Shown: positions 9,862 to 18,887 of the stretch, piece by piece
Layout: every line of letters begins with the position of its first letter
Numbering within the stretch: position 1 is the first letter of the stretch
DNA from: Agromyces subbeticus DSM 16689
GTDB lineage: Bacteria; Actinomycetota; Actinomycetes; Actinomycetales; Microbacteriaceae
Length of the DNA: 64,000 bases
Direction: 5' to 3'
Assembly: GCF_000421565.1 (NCBI RefSeq)
Contig: NZ_ATXG01000009.1
Location: 1-64,000, forward strand
Made by a program: the position numbers and the translations under genes
The notes under the pieces: generated by a model
The model's database searches: none
Seen by the model: only the letters and a program-made list of their open reading frames with translations
Told to the model about the DNA's origin: nothing

Positions 9862-10591
9862 CCAGTGCCTCGACGAGCGTGAACGCGCCGGCGTAGAGCG
9901 CCTTGCCGACGATGGTGCCCTCGAGACCGAGCGGCACGAGTTCGCGCAACGCGACGATGTCGTCGAGGCTCGAGATGCCGCCCGATGCGACGACCGGCCG
10001 GTGCGTGCGGTCCATCACCTGGCGCAGCAGGTCGATGTTCGGACCCTGCAGCGTGCCGTCCTTCGTGACGTCGGTGACGACGTAGCGCGCGGCGCCCGCC
10101 TCTTCGAGGCGGTCCATGACCTGCCAGAGATCGCCGCCGTCCTGCGTCCAGCCGCGCGCGGCGAGGGTCGTGCCGCGCACGTCGAGGCCGACCGCGATCG
10201 CCTCGCCGTACTGGGCGATCACCGAAGCGGCCCACTCGGGGTTCTCGAGTGCTGCGGTGCCGAGGTTGATGCGCTTGGCGCCGATCTCGAGGGCGTGCTC
10301 GAGCGATTCGTCATCGCGGATGCCGCCGGAGAGTTCGACGTTGACCCCGCGCACCTGCCGGATGACCTTCTTCAGCACGCCGGCGTTGGAGCCGCGGCCG
10401 AAGGCTGCGTCGAGATCGACGAGGTGGATCCACTCGGCGCCCTGGTCGGCCCAGTCGACGGCCGCGTCGACGGGGTCGCCGTAGCTCGTCTCGGTGCCGG
10501 CTTCGCCCTTCGTCAGGCGAACCGCCTTGCCGCCGGCGACGTCGACCGCCGGTAGCAGCACGAGGCGGGGGGTCTTGTTGAATTCACTCAT
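9845..10591 (-). CDS. priA: phosphoribosyl isomerase A (HisA/TrpF, PriA type)
   Basis: A 248-residue (beta/alpha)8 isomerase. It converts ProFAR to PRFAR in histidine synthesis; in actinobacteria the PriA form also does the TrpF step of tryptophan synthesis. Seen here: [15 protein letters not shown] with general acid/base Asp17, the phosphate-binding loops GGI and VASGGIS, and [16 protein letters not shown] with the second catalytic Asp. AGGACAG precedes the ATG. It follows hisH after about 100 bp. No separate trpF is in the window, so dual function is inferred from lineage. Confidence 0.95.
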   Translation of the reverse strand: MSEFNKTPRLVLLPAVDVAGGKAVRLTKGEAGTETSYGDPVDAAVDWADQGAEWIHLVDLDAAFGRGSNAGVLKKVIRQVRGVNVELSGGIRDDESLEHALEIGAKRINLGTAALENPEWAASVIAQYGEAIAVGLDVRGTTLAARGWTQDGGDLWQVMDRLEEAGAARYVVTDVTKDGTLQGPNIDLLRQVMDRTHRPVVASGGISSLDDIVALRELVPLGLEGTIVGKALYAGAFTLVEALDVASQ

Positions 10592-10692
10592 TCACTGTCC
10601 TAGTCGTCGCGGTCGCGCCTTGCGAGTCGGCACAGTCACAGCATCCTAGCCCGACCTCGATCGGAGCGAGATGCACGCGACGTGCTAGCGAC

Positions 10693-11331
10693 TCACTCGA
10701 GGGTGCCGAGCCAGTTGGCGAGCAGACGGATGCCGGCGTCGGCCGACTTCTCGGGGTGGAACTGCGTGGCCGAGAGCGGGCCGTTCTCGACCGCCGCGAG
10801 GAAACGGCCGCCGTGCTCGGCCCAAGTCAGCGCGGGCGCTGGGAATGGCGGCATGACATCGAGCAGCCACTGCTGCGCGGCGAAGGAGTGCACGAAGTAG
10901 AAGCGCTCGTCTTCGATGCCGGCGAACAGGGCGGAGCCCGCGCCTGGCTCCACCGTGTTCCAGCCCATGTGCGGCAGCACCGGCGCGGGAAGCTCGGTCA
11001 CCGTGCCCGGCCATTCGCCGAGACCCTCGGTGTCGACGCCGCGTTCGACACCGCGCTCGAACATCACTTGCATGCCGACGCAGATGCCGAGCACCGGTCG
11101 GCCACCGGCCAGACGCCGATCGATGATCTCTTCGCCGCGAACGGCGTGCAACTGGTCGACCACGGCCCTGAAGGCGCCGACACCGGGCACCACGAGGCCG
11201 TCGGCCTCGAGGGCCGCGGCGCGATCGGCCGTGACGGTCACCTCGGCGCCCGCACGCTCGAGCGCCTTCGCGGCCGAGTGCACGTTGCCCGAACCGTAGT
11301 CGAGCACGACGACGCGCCGGCTGCGGCTCAC
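10693..11331 (-). CDS. hisH: imidazole glycerol phosphate synthase subunit HisH
   Basis: Class I glutamine amidotransferase of 212 residues that passes ammonia to HisF. The triad is visible: nucleophile C84 in LGICVGMQ, and H192 and E194 in QFHPEKS. GTG start, overlapping the hisB stop by 4 nt (GTGA). hisF is not in the window. Confidence 0.96.
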   Translation of the reverse strand: MSRSRRVVVLDYGSGNVHSAAKALERAGAEVTVTADRAAALEADGLVVPGVGAFRAVVDQLHAVRGEEIIDRRLAGGRPVLGICVGMQVMFERGVERGVDTEGLGEWPGTVTELPAPVLPHMGWNTVEPGAGSALFAGIEDERFYFVHSFAAQQWLLDVMPPFPAPALTWAEHGGRFLAAVENGPLSATQFHPEKSADAGIRLLANWLGTLE

Positions 11332-11942
11332 AAGGCGCCCTTCGTCGACGGCACGCCCGAGACCAGTGGGTCGAGCGCCTTCGCCAGGCGGAACGCCCGG
11401 GCGAACGCCTTGAACTCGGCTTCGGCGATGTGGTGCGGATCGCGCCCGCCGAGCACGGTCACGTGCACGGTGAGACCCGCGTTGAACGCGATGGCCTCGA
11501 ACACGTGCCGCACCATGGAGCCGGTGAAGTGCCCGCCGATGAGGTGGAACTCGAATCCGGCAGGCTCACCGGTGTGCACCAGGAACGGCCGGCCCGAGAT
11601 GTCGACGACCGCCTGAGCGAGCGCCTCGTCGAGCGGCACCAGCGCGTCGCCGTACCGAGAGATGCCGCGCTTGTCGCCGAGCGCCTGCTTGATGGCCTGT
11701 CCGAGCACGATGCCGACGTCTTCGACCGTGTGGTGCACGTCGATCTCGATGTCGCCGCGCGCCCGAACGGTGAGGTCGGTGAGCGAGTGCTTGGCGAACG
11801 CCGTCAACAGGTGGTCGTAGAAGGGCACGCTCGTCTCGATGTCGCTGACGCCGGTGCCGTCGAGGTCGATCGAGAGGTCGATGCTCGACTCGCTCGTCTC
11901 GCGCTGGACCCGGGCGGTGCGCGATGCGCTCGATGCGGTCAT
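11328..11942 (-). CDS. hisB: imidazoleglycerol-phosphate dehydratase
   Basis: A 204-residue monofunctional HisB without the phosphatase domain of E. coli HisB. It makes imidazole-acetol phosphate using two Mn ions. Metal-binding repeats are visible as [20 protein letters not shown] and the later [19 protein letters not shown]. The ATG overlaps the hisC stop (ATGA). Confidence 0.97.
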   Translation of the reverse strand: MTASSASRTARVQRETSESSIDLSIDLDGTGVSDIETSVPFYDHLLTAFAKHSLTDLTVRARGDIEIDVHHTVEDVGIVLGQAIKQALGDKRGISRYGDALVPLDEALAQAVVDISGRPFLVHTGEPAGFEFHLIGGHFTGSMVRHVFEAIAFNAGLTVHVTVLGGRDPHHIAEAEFKAFARAFRLAKALDPLVSGVPSTKGAL

Positions 11943-13039
11943 GACGCCATCTTATTCGCGCCGTTCGGTGCCGAGACGGCGATCGCCTCGAGGAAGGCCG
12001 TGGTCTCCGCCTCGGTGCCGGCCGTCACCCGCAGGTGACCCGGGATGCCGACCTCGCGAATCAGGATGCCGCGCGCGAGCAGGTGCTCGAAGACGGCTCT
12101 CGGATCGTCGACGCCGCCGAAGAGCACGAAGTTCGAGCCGCTGCGATAGGGGTGGAAGCCGAGGCGCGACAGCTCGAGCGAGATGCGCTCGCGCTGTCCG
12201 CGGATCTCGTCGACCATCGCGAGCATCTCGTCGGAGTGCGCGAGGGCGCCGAGCGCCGCCGCCTGGGTGAGTGCCGAGAGGTGGTACGGCAAGCGCACCA
12301 GACGCAAGGCGTCGATCGCTGCCGGGTCGCCGGCCAGGTAGCCCACGCGCGCCCCGGCGAAGGCGAAGGCCTTGCTCATCGTGCGCGAGACGAGGAGTCG
12401 CGGTCGACCGTCGAGCAGCGTGAGGGCGCTCGGGGTGCCGGGTTCGGCGAACTCGAAGTACGCCTCGTCGACGACCACGATGCCGCGCGCCGCATCGGCG
12501 ACCGCTTCGATCGTCTCGATCGAGAGGGGCGTTCCGGTCGGGTTGTTCGGCGCGCAGAGCAGCACGATGTCGGGGTCGTGCTCGAGCACCGCGGCCACCG
12601 CAGTGGCAGCACTCAACTCGAACTCGTCGTCGCGGCCCGCTGAGAGCCACTCGGTGCCCGTGCCGGACGCCAGCAGTCCATACATCGAATACGTGGGCGC
12701 GAAGCCGAGCACTGAGCGCCCCGGGCCGCCATAGGCCTGCAGGATGTGCTGCAGTACCTCGTTCGAACCGTTCGCCGCCCAGATCTGCGCCGCGTCGAGA
12801 CCGTGCCCGAGGTAGTCGGCGAGAGCCTGTCGGAGTTCGCCGAACTCGCGGTCGGGATACCGATTGAGCGTGAGGATGGCGGCGGCGACGCGCGCCACGA
12901 TGTCGTGGGCGACGGCCTCGGGGATCGGATGGGTGTTCTCGTTGACGTTCAACGCGACCGGCACGGCCTTCTGCGGGGCACCGTACGGAGCACGACCGCG
13001 AAGGTCGTCGCGGATGGGGAGGTCTTCGAGACTCGTCAC
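11939..13039 (-). CDS. hisC: histidinol-phosphate aminotransferase
   Basis: A 366-residue class I/II PLP aminotransferase that makes L-histidinol phosphate. Seen: [19 protein letters not shown] and [17 protein letters not shown] with the PLP lysine. First gene of hisC-hisB-hisH. The GTG start has TAGCAT six nt upstream, so this may be a leaderless message driven directly from that -10 box. Confidence 0.96.
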   Translation of the reverse strand: MTSLEDLPIRDDLRGRAPYGAPQKAVPVALNVNENTHPIPEAVAHDIVARVAAAILTLNRYPDREFGELRQALADYLGHGLDAAQIWAANGSNEVLQHILQAYGGPGRSVLGFAPTYSMYGLLASGTGTEWLSAGRDDEFELSAATAVAAVLEHDPDIVLLCAPNNPTGTPLSIETIEAVADAARGIVVVDEAYFEFAEPGTPSALTLLDGRPRLLVSRTMSKAFAFAGARVGYLAGDPAAIDALRLVRLPYHLSALTQAAALGALAHSDEMLAMVDEIRGQRERISLELSRLGFHPYRSGSNFVLFGGVDDPRAVFEHLLARGILIREVGIPGHLRVTAGTEAETTAFLEAIAVSAPNGANKMAS

Positions 13040-13084
13040 CGCTCCATGCTAACGAGCAACCGCGGGGTGATTCTCAGACGTGCG

Positions 13085-13480
13085 TCACGGAACGACGGGC
13101 AGCGCGAGGCGCTGGCCCGGCTCGACGACCGCGTCGTCGAGAGCGTTGAGGCGCATGATCTCGTCGATGACCTCACGCACGTCGGCATGGGGATCGACGG
13201 ACTCGGCGATCGCCCACAGCGAGTCGCCTTGACCGACGGTCACGTACTCGAAGGATGCAGCCTCGAAGGACGAGCCCGCCGAGTCGATATCGGCAGCCGC
13301 GACACCGGAACCGAGCACGGCGATGAACGCCCACACGATGAGCGGCACCGAGGCGAGGCCGGTGAAGACCACGCGGCCGCGCCGTGTGAGACGCAGGCGC
13401 GAACGCGGTGGCGTCATCGTCGCCTCCGCCTGACGAGCCCGTGCGGGCTGGAAGCCGGTCGTTGCGATCGCTGCGCTCAT
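13085..13480 (-). CDS. LysM membrane protein divergent from lexA (SOS cell-division inhibitor candidate)
   Basis: A 131-residue protein with a basic cytoplasmic N-terminus, one membrane segment (about 39-61) and a C-terminal LysM domain (about 77-130: YVTVGQGDSLWAIAESV). The ATG at 13480 has a strong AGGAGG 8 nt upstream, ruling out the longer upstream frame. A small LysM protein divergent from lexA is the arrangement of YneA in Bacillus and Rv2719c in Mycobacterium, which delay division during DNA damage. A LexA-like site at 13545-13560 supports SOS control. Function is inferred from position and architecture. Confidence 0.85.
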   Translation of the reverse strand: MSAAIATTGFQPARARQAEATMTPPRSRLRLTRRGRVVFTGLASVPLIVWAFIAVLGSGVAAADIDSAGSSFEAASFEYVTVGQGDSLWAIAESVDPHADVREVIDEIMRLNALDDAVVEPGQRLALPVVP

Positions 13481-13544
13481 GTCACACCTCCTGTAGGAGT
13501 CGCACCCGACCCTCGGCCGGGAGGGCCGGATGCGAAACTCTGTT

Positions 13545-13560
13545 CCGAATATATCTTCGA
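13545..13560. promoter_or_regulatory. LexA-like box, LysM side
   Basis: CCGAAT-ATAT-CTTCGA matches 9 of 12 informative bases of the actinobacterial SOS box TCGAAC-N4-GTTCGA. It lies 65 bp upstream of the LysM start. Confidence 0.5.
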
Positions 13561-13618
13561 AGAACCGGCATTGCAAGAACCGATCGCCGGAAACTCGCGG
13601 ACCGAATCTCCGACACAC

Positions 13619-13634
13619 TCGAACGAATGTTTGC
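13619..13634. promoter_or_regulatory. LexA box upstream of lexA
   Basis: TCGAAC-GAAT-GTTTGC has one perfect half-site and two mismatches in the other. TTGCCG at 13631-13636, overlapping the box, is a possible -35 element with GATACAGT about 16 nt further on. This is the expected autoregulatory position for LexA. Confidence 0.7.
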
Positions 13635-13736
13635 CGCACGCGCGTGAGGCGGATACAGTTTCGAATATCTGGAAGACAGTCGACCAGACACCACCGACAT
13701 TCGACCGCGAGACGGTCGTTACGAGGGGCGGAGACC

Positions 13737-14426
13737 TTGAGCACCGACATCGACGACGTGCAGGCGGCCGGAAGGCCACGCCGCCGCAAGAGCTTGAGCG
13801 CCAAGCAGATCGCGATCCTCGAGATGATCCAGCGCTCCGTGTCGAGCCGCGGCTACCCGCCGAGCATGCGCGAGATCGGCGATGCGGTGGGCCTCTCCTC
13901 ACTGTCGAGCGTGACGCACCAGCTCAACCAACTCGAACTCGCGGGCTACCTCCGTCGTGATCCCAACCGCCCCCGTGCACTCGAGGTGCTGATCGAGCTG
14001 CCCGGCGTGACCGACCGCACGGTCACCTCATCGACCCCGACCCCGGTCGGTGATGCGGCGATGGTGCCGCTCGTCGGTCGCATCGCGGCCGGAGTGCCGA
14101 TCATGGCCGAGCAGCAGATCGACGAGGTCTTCCCGCTCCCCCGCCAGCTCGTCGGCAAGGGCGAGCTCTTCATTCTCAAGGTCGTCGGCGAGTCGATGAT
14201 CGACGCGGCGATCTGCGACGGCGACTGGGTCGTGGTGCGCTCGCAGCGCACGGCCGAGAACGGCGAGATCGTCGCGGCGATGCTCGACGGCGAGGCGACC
14301 GTCAAAGTGTTCCGTCAGCGCGACGGGCACACCTGGCTACTGCCTCGCAACAGCGCCTTCGAACCCATCGTCGGCGACCACGCCGAGGTGCTGGGCAAGG
14401 TCGTCGCGGTGCTGCGCGCGGTCTGA
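13737..14426 (+). CDS. lexA: LexA repressor
   Basis: SOS repressor of 229 residues. The N-terminal winged helix (about 20-85, [20 protein letters not shown]) binds SOS boxes. The C-terminal S24 domain carries the cleavage bond A118-G119 (GRIAAGVP), nucleophile S153 ([15 protein letters not shown]) and general base K190 (ATVKVF). The TTG start at 13737 has AGGGGCGGAG upstream; longer in-frame readings lack a ribosome site and would run through the operator. Ends 16 bp before the convergent hydrolase gene. Confidence 0.97.
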   Translation: MSTDIDDVQAAGRPRRRKSLSAKQIAILEMIQRSVSSRGYPPSMREIGDAVGLSSLSSVTHQLNQLELAGYLRRDPNRPRALEVLIELPGVTDRTVTSSTPTPVGDAAMVPLVGRIAAGVPIMAEQQIDEVFPLPRQLVGKGELFILKVVGESMIDAAICDGDWVVVRSQRTAENGEIVAAMLDGEATVKVFRQRDGHTWLLPRNSAFEPIVGDHAEVLGKVVAVLRAV

Positions 14427-14442
14427 ACGCCGCACCGAGGCG

Positions 14443-15210
14443 CTACGCGGTGAGCTGCGACGTGCGCACCGTCGTCGCGGCCCCGGTCGGCGCGAGGCCG
14501 TGCAGCCAGTCGAGCACCGCGTCCATGAATCCGGCGTGATCGTCGCGGAAGACGGTGTGGCCGGTGCCGGCCACCGTCTCGACGGTCATGCCCTGCATGC
14601 GCAGTTGTCGTGCGACCTTCGCCGTGATGAGCAGGCTCTTCTCCGCCAGCACCACGAGTGTGGGAGCCACGAGGCTCGCGGGCGGCACGAGCCGTCGCGT
14701 GTCGGTGAAGCCGAGGATGGTGCGCTTGTCCCAGTCGCGAAGCGTTGCGAGCTCGATGTCGACGTCGACCGCGCTCCACTTCGGGTTCATGCGCACGAGG
14801 GCGGAGCGACGCGGCCGTGGCGCCATCGCGAAGAACGCCTTGAACGCCCAGCCCTTGACACCCTTCGGGAACGAGAATGCCGGGTCGATGTAGATCGCGG
14901 CACGCGGCGCGAGTCGATCGGCCACGAGGCTGGCCACGAGGCCGCCGAGCGAGTGCCCCATCACGACGTCGGGCGGCCCGTCGAGCAGTGGAACGAGCGT
15001 CTCGACGACGTCGTCGGCCCAGCCCGCCGGCGAATACCGCAGGGCTCGCGGACTGCGTCCGTGACCGGCCAGATCGACGGCCAACACTCGGAATCCGCGG
15101 CCTTCGAGTTCGGCAGTGACCCGATGCCAGGCGCGCGAATCCGACATGATGCCGTGGATGAGGACCGCAGTTCGCGAGCCCCCGCCTGATTCGTGGACCG
15201 CGAGTTGCAT
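14443..15210 (-). CDS. alpha/beta fold hydrolase
   Basis: A 255-residue hydrolase with HGIMSDSRAWH (oxyanion), nucleophile elbow GHSLGG, VVLAEKS acid region and GTGHTVFRDD (catalytic His). No signal peptide. Substrate unknown. I chose the ATG at 15210 because TACGGT stands exactly 6 nt upstream, the leaderless geometry seen at many genes here; an ATG at 15240 would add ten residues. It lies beyond the metE terminator, so it is probably a separate unit. Confidence 0.85.
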   Translation of the reverse strand: MQLAVHESGGGSRTAVLIHGIMSDSRAWHRVTAELEGRGFRVLAVDLAGHGRSPRALRYSPAGWADDVVETLVPLLDGPPDVVMGHSLGGLVASLVADRLAPRAAIYIDPAFSFPKGVKGWAFKAFFAMAPRPRRSALVRMNPKWSAVDVDIELATLRDWDKRTILGFTDTRRLVPPASLVAPTLVVLAEKSLLITAKVARQLRMQGMTVETVAGTGHTVFRDDHAGFMDAVLDWLHGLAPTGAATTVRTSQLTA

Positions 15211-15254
15211 GCGCCGACCGTACGCGTCGTGCCTGAGCATCAGCCCGGCACGAG

Positions 15255-15289
15255 CCGAGCGGATGCCGCGAGCCGCGACATCCGCTCGG
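15255..15289. terminator. long hairpin after metE
   Basis: CCGAGCGGATG-C-CGCG, loop AGC, then CGCG-A-CATCCGCTCGG. The 15-pair stem has one mismatch and lies 65-100 nt beyond the metE stop, before the hydrolase gene. No U-tract follows. It contains an imperfect form of the GGATGCCGCGGCATCC motif. Confidence 0.6.
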
Positions 15290-15397
15290 TCAGACCTACC
15301 CTGCGAGCATCAGAGCGCGAGTTGTGCACACAGGGACACCCGCTCGGTCAGACCTACCCTGCGAGCACCGGTGCGTCGAGCTGTGCACGCACGGCGC
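15282..15397. repeat. 58-bp tandem duplication across the metE stop codon
   Basis: Units 15282-15339 and 15340-15397 are identical over their first 28 bp and clearly related over the rest. The right unit contains the last metE codons and its TAG (15354-15356). The left unit is a decayed extra copy lying downstream. Confidence 0.85.
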
Positions 15398-17699
15398 GCG
15401 TCGCCTCGACGATGTGCCGCAGCGACTCGACCGTCTCGTCGTAGCCGCGGGTCTTCAGCCCGCAGTCGGGGTTCACCCAGAGCCGGGCCGACGGGATCGC
15501 CGCAGCGGCGCGCTCCAGCAGCGTCTGCACTTCATCGGTGCTCGGAACGCGCGGCGAGTGGATGTCGTAGACACCCGGGCCGATGCCGTGGTCGAAGCCG
15601 CTCGTCTCGAGATCGTCGACGACCTCCATGCGGCTGCGGGCCGCCTCGATCGAGGTCACGTCGGCGTCGAGGTTCTTGATCGCGTCGATCACGACGCCGA
15701 ACTCCGAGTAGCAGAGGTGCGTGTGCACCTGAGTCGCCGGTGTCGCCCCACCGGTCGCGAGGCGGAACGAGCCGACCGACCAGTCGAGGTAGGCGGGCTG
15801 CGCCGCGAGCTTGAGCGGCAGCAGCTCGCGGAGTGCCGGCTCGTCGACCTGGATGACGCGGATGCCGGCCGCCTCGAGGTCGGTGATCTCGTCGCGCAGC
15901 GCGAGGGCCACCTGCCGTGCGGTGTCGCCGAGCGGCTGGTCGTCGCGGACGAACGACCACGCGAGGATGGTGACCGGCCCGGTGAGCATGCCCTTCATGG
16001 GCTTCTCGGTGATCGACTGTGCGAAGGCCGACCATTCGACGGTCATCGGTCGCGGACGCGACACGTCGCCCCACAGGATCGACGGGCGCGTGCACCGCGA
16101 TCCGTAGGACTGCACCCAACCGTGCTGGGTGACCGCGAAGCCGTCGAGCAGCTCGGCGAAGTACTGCACCATGTCATTGCGCTCGGGCTCGCCGTGCACC
16201 AGCACGTCGAGGCCGAGCTCCTCCTGCAGTTCGACGACCCGGGCGATCTCCTCGCGCATGAGTCTCGTGTAGTCCTCGCTCGTCAGCGAGCCGTTCACGA
16301 GACGCGCCCGGGCCCGGCGGATCTCGCTCGTCTGCGGGAAGGAGCCGATGGTCGTCGTCGGGAGGGCGGGCAGGTCGAGCACGGCCTGCGCTGCGACGCG
16401 CTCGTCGTAGTCGGCCCGGGTGAAGTCCTGCTCACCAAGAGCGGCGAGCCGCTCGCGCACCGAGGGCACGCGAACGCCGGGTGCGTCGTTGCGGTCGGCG
16501 AGGGCAGCGGATGCCGCGGCGAGCTCGCCCTCGATCGCTGCGCGCCCCTCGACGAGCCCGCGGGCGAGCACGGCGACCTGGCCGACCTTCTGGTCGGCGA
16601 AGGCGAGCCAGCTCACGAGTCGCGCGTCGAGGGCGGTCTCGTCGTCGACGTCGTGCGGCACGTGCAGCAGCGACGTCGAGGTGGCGACCGCGACCGACGC
16701 TGAGAGCCGCTGCACGGCCTCGACCTGCTCGAAGGCGGCATCGAGGTCGCCGCGCCAGATGTTGTGGCCGTCGATGACGCCGGCCACCAGGGTCTTCGAC
16801 GCGAGCGACTCGGCGGTCGCGGCATCGATGCCCTCGGGCAGCGCGCCGCGCACGAGGTCGAGCGAGATCGCGTCGACTGGCGTCGCCGCGAGAGCCGGCA
16901 GGGCGTCGTCGAGCGATCCGTAGGGCGCCGCGACGAAGATCGCGGGGCGTGCCTCGATCGCGCCGAGCGCGTCATAGGCGACGCCGACGGATTCGATCAC
17001 CCGGCCGCGGGCGACGTCGATGCTCTCGCTGACGAGGGCGGGCTCGTCGAGCTGCACCCACTCGGCGCCGGCCGCGGCGAGCTGCTCGAGCAGCTCGACG
17101 TAGACGGGCACGAGGTCGGCGAGCCGGTCGATCGGCTCGAAGCCGGCCGGGGCGCCATCGGCCGCCTTCGCGAGCAGCAGGAACGTGACGGGGCCGACGA
17201 TGACGGGGCGCGTCAGGAAGCCGGCGGCCTTCGCCTCGGCGAATTCGGCGAGGATGCGCTCGGCATGCAGCGAGAACGCGGTGTCGGGCGCGATCTCGGG
17301 CACGAGGTAGTGGTAATTCGAGTCGAACCACTTCGTCATCTCGAGCGGCGCGTCATCGCCGGCGCCGCGCGCGATCGTGAAGTAGCCGCCGAGGTCGACG
17401 CCGCCACGCTCATCGGTGAGCCCGGCGAACCGAGTGGGCACGGCGCCGACGGTGATCGCGGCATCGAGCACCTGGTCGTAGTACGAGAACGACTCCGGAA
17501 TGGCCGAGTCGGTGCGCCCGAGCCCGAGGGCCGCGAGTCGCTCGCGGGTCACGGAGCGGAGCCGCGCGGCCTCCTGCTCGAGTTCGTCGGCGGTGAGCGA
17601 TCCGGCCCAGAACGACTCGACGGCGCGCTTGAGCTCGCGTCGTCGCCCGATGCGGGGGTAGCCGAGGATCGTGCCGTCGGGGAAGGCGGAGGTGGTCAT
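15354..17699 (-). CDS. metE: cobalamin-independent methionine synthase
   Basis: A 781-residue MetE, which transfers a methyl group from 5-methyl-THF-polyglutamate to homocysteine. Two (beta/alpha)8 domains are present. The N-terminus has [21 protein letters not shown]. The C-terminal catalytic domain has [35 protein letters not shown], and zinc ligands in [11 protein letters not shown], then NPDCGLKTR. The ATG overlaps the metF stop (ATGA), so methyl-THF production and use are coupled. The 3' end is partly duplicated downstream. Confidence 0.98.
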   Translation of the reverse strand: MTTSAFPDGTILGYPRIGRRRELKRAVESFWAGSLTADELEQEAARLRSVTRERLAALGLGRTDSAIPESFSYYDQVLDAAITVGAVPTRFAGLTDERGGVDLGGYFTIARGAGDDAPLEMTKWFDSNYHYLVPEIAPDTAFSLHAERILAEFAEAKAAGFLTRPVIVGPVTFLLLAKAADGAPAGFEPIDRLADLVPVYVELLEQLAAAGAEWVQLDEPALVSESIDVARGRVIESVGVAYDALGAIEARPAIFVAAPYGSLDDALPALAATPVDAISLDLVRGALPEGIDAATAESLASKTLVAGVIDGHNIWRGDLDAAFEQVEAVQRLSASVAVATSTSLLHVPHDVDDETALDARLVSWLAFADQKVGQVAVLARGLVEGRAAIEGELAAASAALADRNDAPGVRVPSVRERLAALGEQDFTRADYDERVAAQAVLDLPALPTTTIGSFPQTSEIRRARARLVNGSLTSEDYTRLMREEIARVVELQEELGLDVLVHGEPERNDMVQYFAELLDGFAVTQHGWVQSYGSRCTRPSILWGDVSRPRPMTVEWSAFAQSITEKPMKGMLTGPVTILAWSFVRDDQPLGDTARQVALALRDEITDLEAAGIRVIQVDEPALRELLPLKLAAQPAYLDWSVGSFRLATGGATPATQVHTHLCYSEFGVVIDAIKNLDADVTSIEAARSRMEVVDDLETSGFDHGIGPGVYDIHSPRVPSTDEVQTLLERAAAAIPSARLWVNPDCGLKTRGYDETVESLRHIVEATRAVRAQLDAPVLAG

Positions 17700-18679
17700 C
17701 GTGTGGTGTTCCTTTCATGGGCGAGCCGGTCGGCACGGATCCCGAGCCGGTCGACGACGTCGAGCACGGCTTCATGGCGGTTGAAGGTGTACAGGTGGAG
17801 TCCGGGAGCGCCGCCGGCGAGCACGTCGGCGGCGAGCCGGGTTGCGAAGGCGACGCCGAGTTCGATCTGCGCCGCGGCATCCGGTTCGATCTCGAGGTTG
17901 ATCGAGAGTTCGGCGGGCGGTTCGACGCCGGTCAGCTCGGTCAGTCGCGCCAGGCGCGCGGGCGTCGTGACGGGCATGATGCCGGGCAGGATCGGGATGG
18001 TGACCCCGCCGGCGCGTGCGCGTTCGACGAAGCCGAGGTAGTCGTCGGCCCGCCAGAAGAGCTGCGTGATCGCGAGGTTCGCCCCGGCGATCTCCTTCGC
18101 GAGCAGGGTGTCGATGTCTTGACCGACGCCGCGCGAGCGCGGGTGCCCGGTCGGGAACGCCGCGACGGCCACTCGCTCCGGGCGCGGACGTTCGCGAATG
18201 CGCGAGGCGCCAGGGTTGCCGGGCACGCGCACCTGCTCGAACGGCTCGCGCTCCTCCTGCACCCGGTGGATCAGCTGCACGAGCTCGGCGGCGCTGCCGA
18301 GGTCGCCGATGCCGGCGTCGGGGTCGGCATCGGCCGGTGGATCGCCGCGCAGAGCGAGGAAGCTCGTGATGCCGGCGTCGAGGAACTCGCGCACGAGCCG
18401 ATTGGCCTCGACGTGCGAGGAGCCGACGCACGTGAGGTGCGCCATGGGCTCGGCCCTGGTGTGCTCGAGCATGTAGCGGAGCACGGTCAGGGAGCGCTGA
18501 CGCGAGCTGCCCCCGGCACCGAAGGTCACCGAGATGAAGGCCGGGTCGACCTCGGCGAGGCGATCGATCGTACGACCGAGGGCGATCGCGGCTGCGTCGG
18601 TGCGCGGCGGGAACAGCTCGAAGGAGACCGGCACGAACGACGGACAGTCGCCCGGCGGGTCGGAGGCGGTCGCGGCCAT
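17696..18679 (-). CDS. metF: methylenetetrahydrofolate reductase
   Basis: A 327-residue FAD-dependent reductase giving 5-methyl-THF. Seen: [14 protein letters not shown] at the N-terminus, [22 protein letters not shown] and FLALRGDPP (folate/FAD site), then [14 protein letters not shown]. The ATG at 18679 has AGGAG 5 nt upstream; a longer reading adds only an Arg-rich tail. First gene of metF-metE, preceded by a structured leader at 18781-18830. Confidence 0.96.
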   Translation of the reverse strand: MAATASDPPGDCPSFVPVSFELFPPRTDAAAIALGRTIDRLAEVDPAFISVTFGAGGSSRQRSLTVLRYMLEHTRAEPMAHLTCVGSSHVEANRLVREFLDAGITSFLALRGDPPADADPDAGIGDLGSAAELVQLIHRVQEEREPFEQVRVPGNPGASRIRERPRPERVAVAAFPTGHPRSRGVGQDIDTLLAKEIAGANLAITQLFWRADDYLGFVERARAGGVTIPILPGIMPVTTPARLARLTELTGVEPPAELSINLEIEPDAAAQIELGVAFATRLAADVLAGGAPGLHLYTFNRHEAVLDVVDRLGIRADRLAHERNTTR

Positions 18680-18780
18680 GGTGCTCCTGCGTGGCAAGCG
18701 GCAACGGCGGAGACACGGCAAGCCGCGCTCCCCCGGCCGGAACGGCGGGTGGGTCTCGCGGGCGGGTGCCGGGCTCGGCG

Positions 18781-18830
18781 GTCGCTCCAGGTGATCGGCG
18801 TGGGCCGATCACTGATCGATCAGGAGCGAC
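18781..18830 (-). promoter_or_regulatory. nested stem-loop between hflX and metF
   Basis: An outer 8-bp stem (GTCGCTCC / GGAGCGAC, ends 18781-18788 and 18823-18830) encloses a perfect 9-bp hairpin (GTGATCGGC / GCCGATCAC at 18791-18812) and a 10-nt palindrome TGATCGATCA. It lies 58 nt past the hflX stop and about 100 nt before metF, both minus strand. It could be an hflX terminator, a metF leader element, or an operator built of TGATCG half-sites. It has no B12 box or SAM-I core. Confidence 0.6.
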
Positions 18831-18887
18831 GATACGCCGCATCGGCGGCGTCGGTGCGTGTATGACGCGAGGTGACGGCGGCGCGGC

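Noticed and set aside
8782-9882. Plus-strand frame reading (Asp-Val)n through the hexamer repeat
   Set aside because: It overlaps sseB and the decarboxylase start antisense, with no family resemblance.
13657-13672. Third LexA-like site near GTTTCGAATATCTGG
   Set aside because: Only a half-site is present; the partner half does not match.
15282-15397. Short CRISPR array
   Set aside because: Only two units, the unit spans the metE stop codon, the spacer-like halves are homologous, and there is no cas gene.
18680-18887. SAM or cobalamin riboswitch ahead of metF
   Set aside because: I could not find the conserved cores by eye. The region is kept only as an unclassified structured element.
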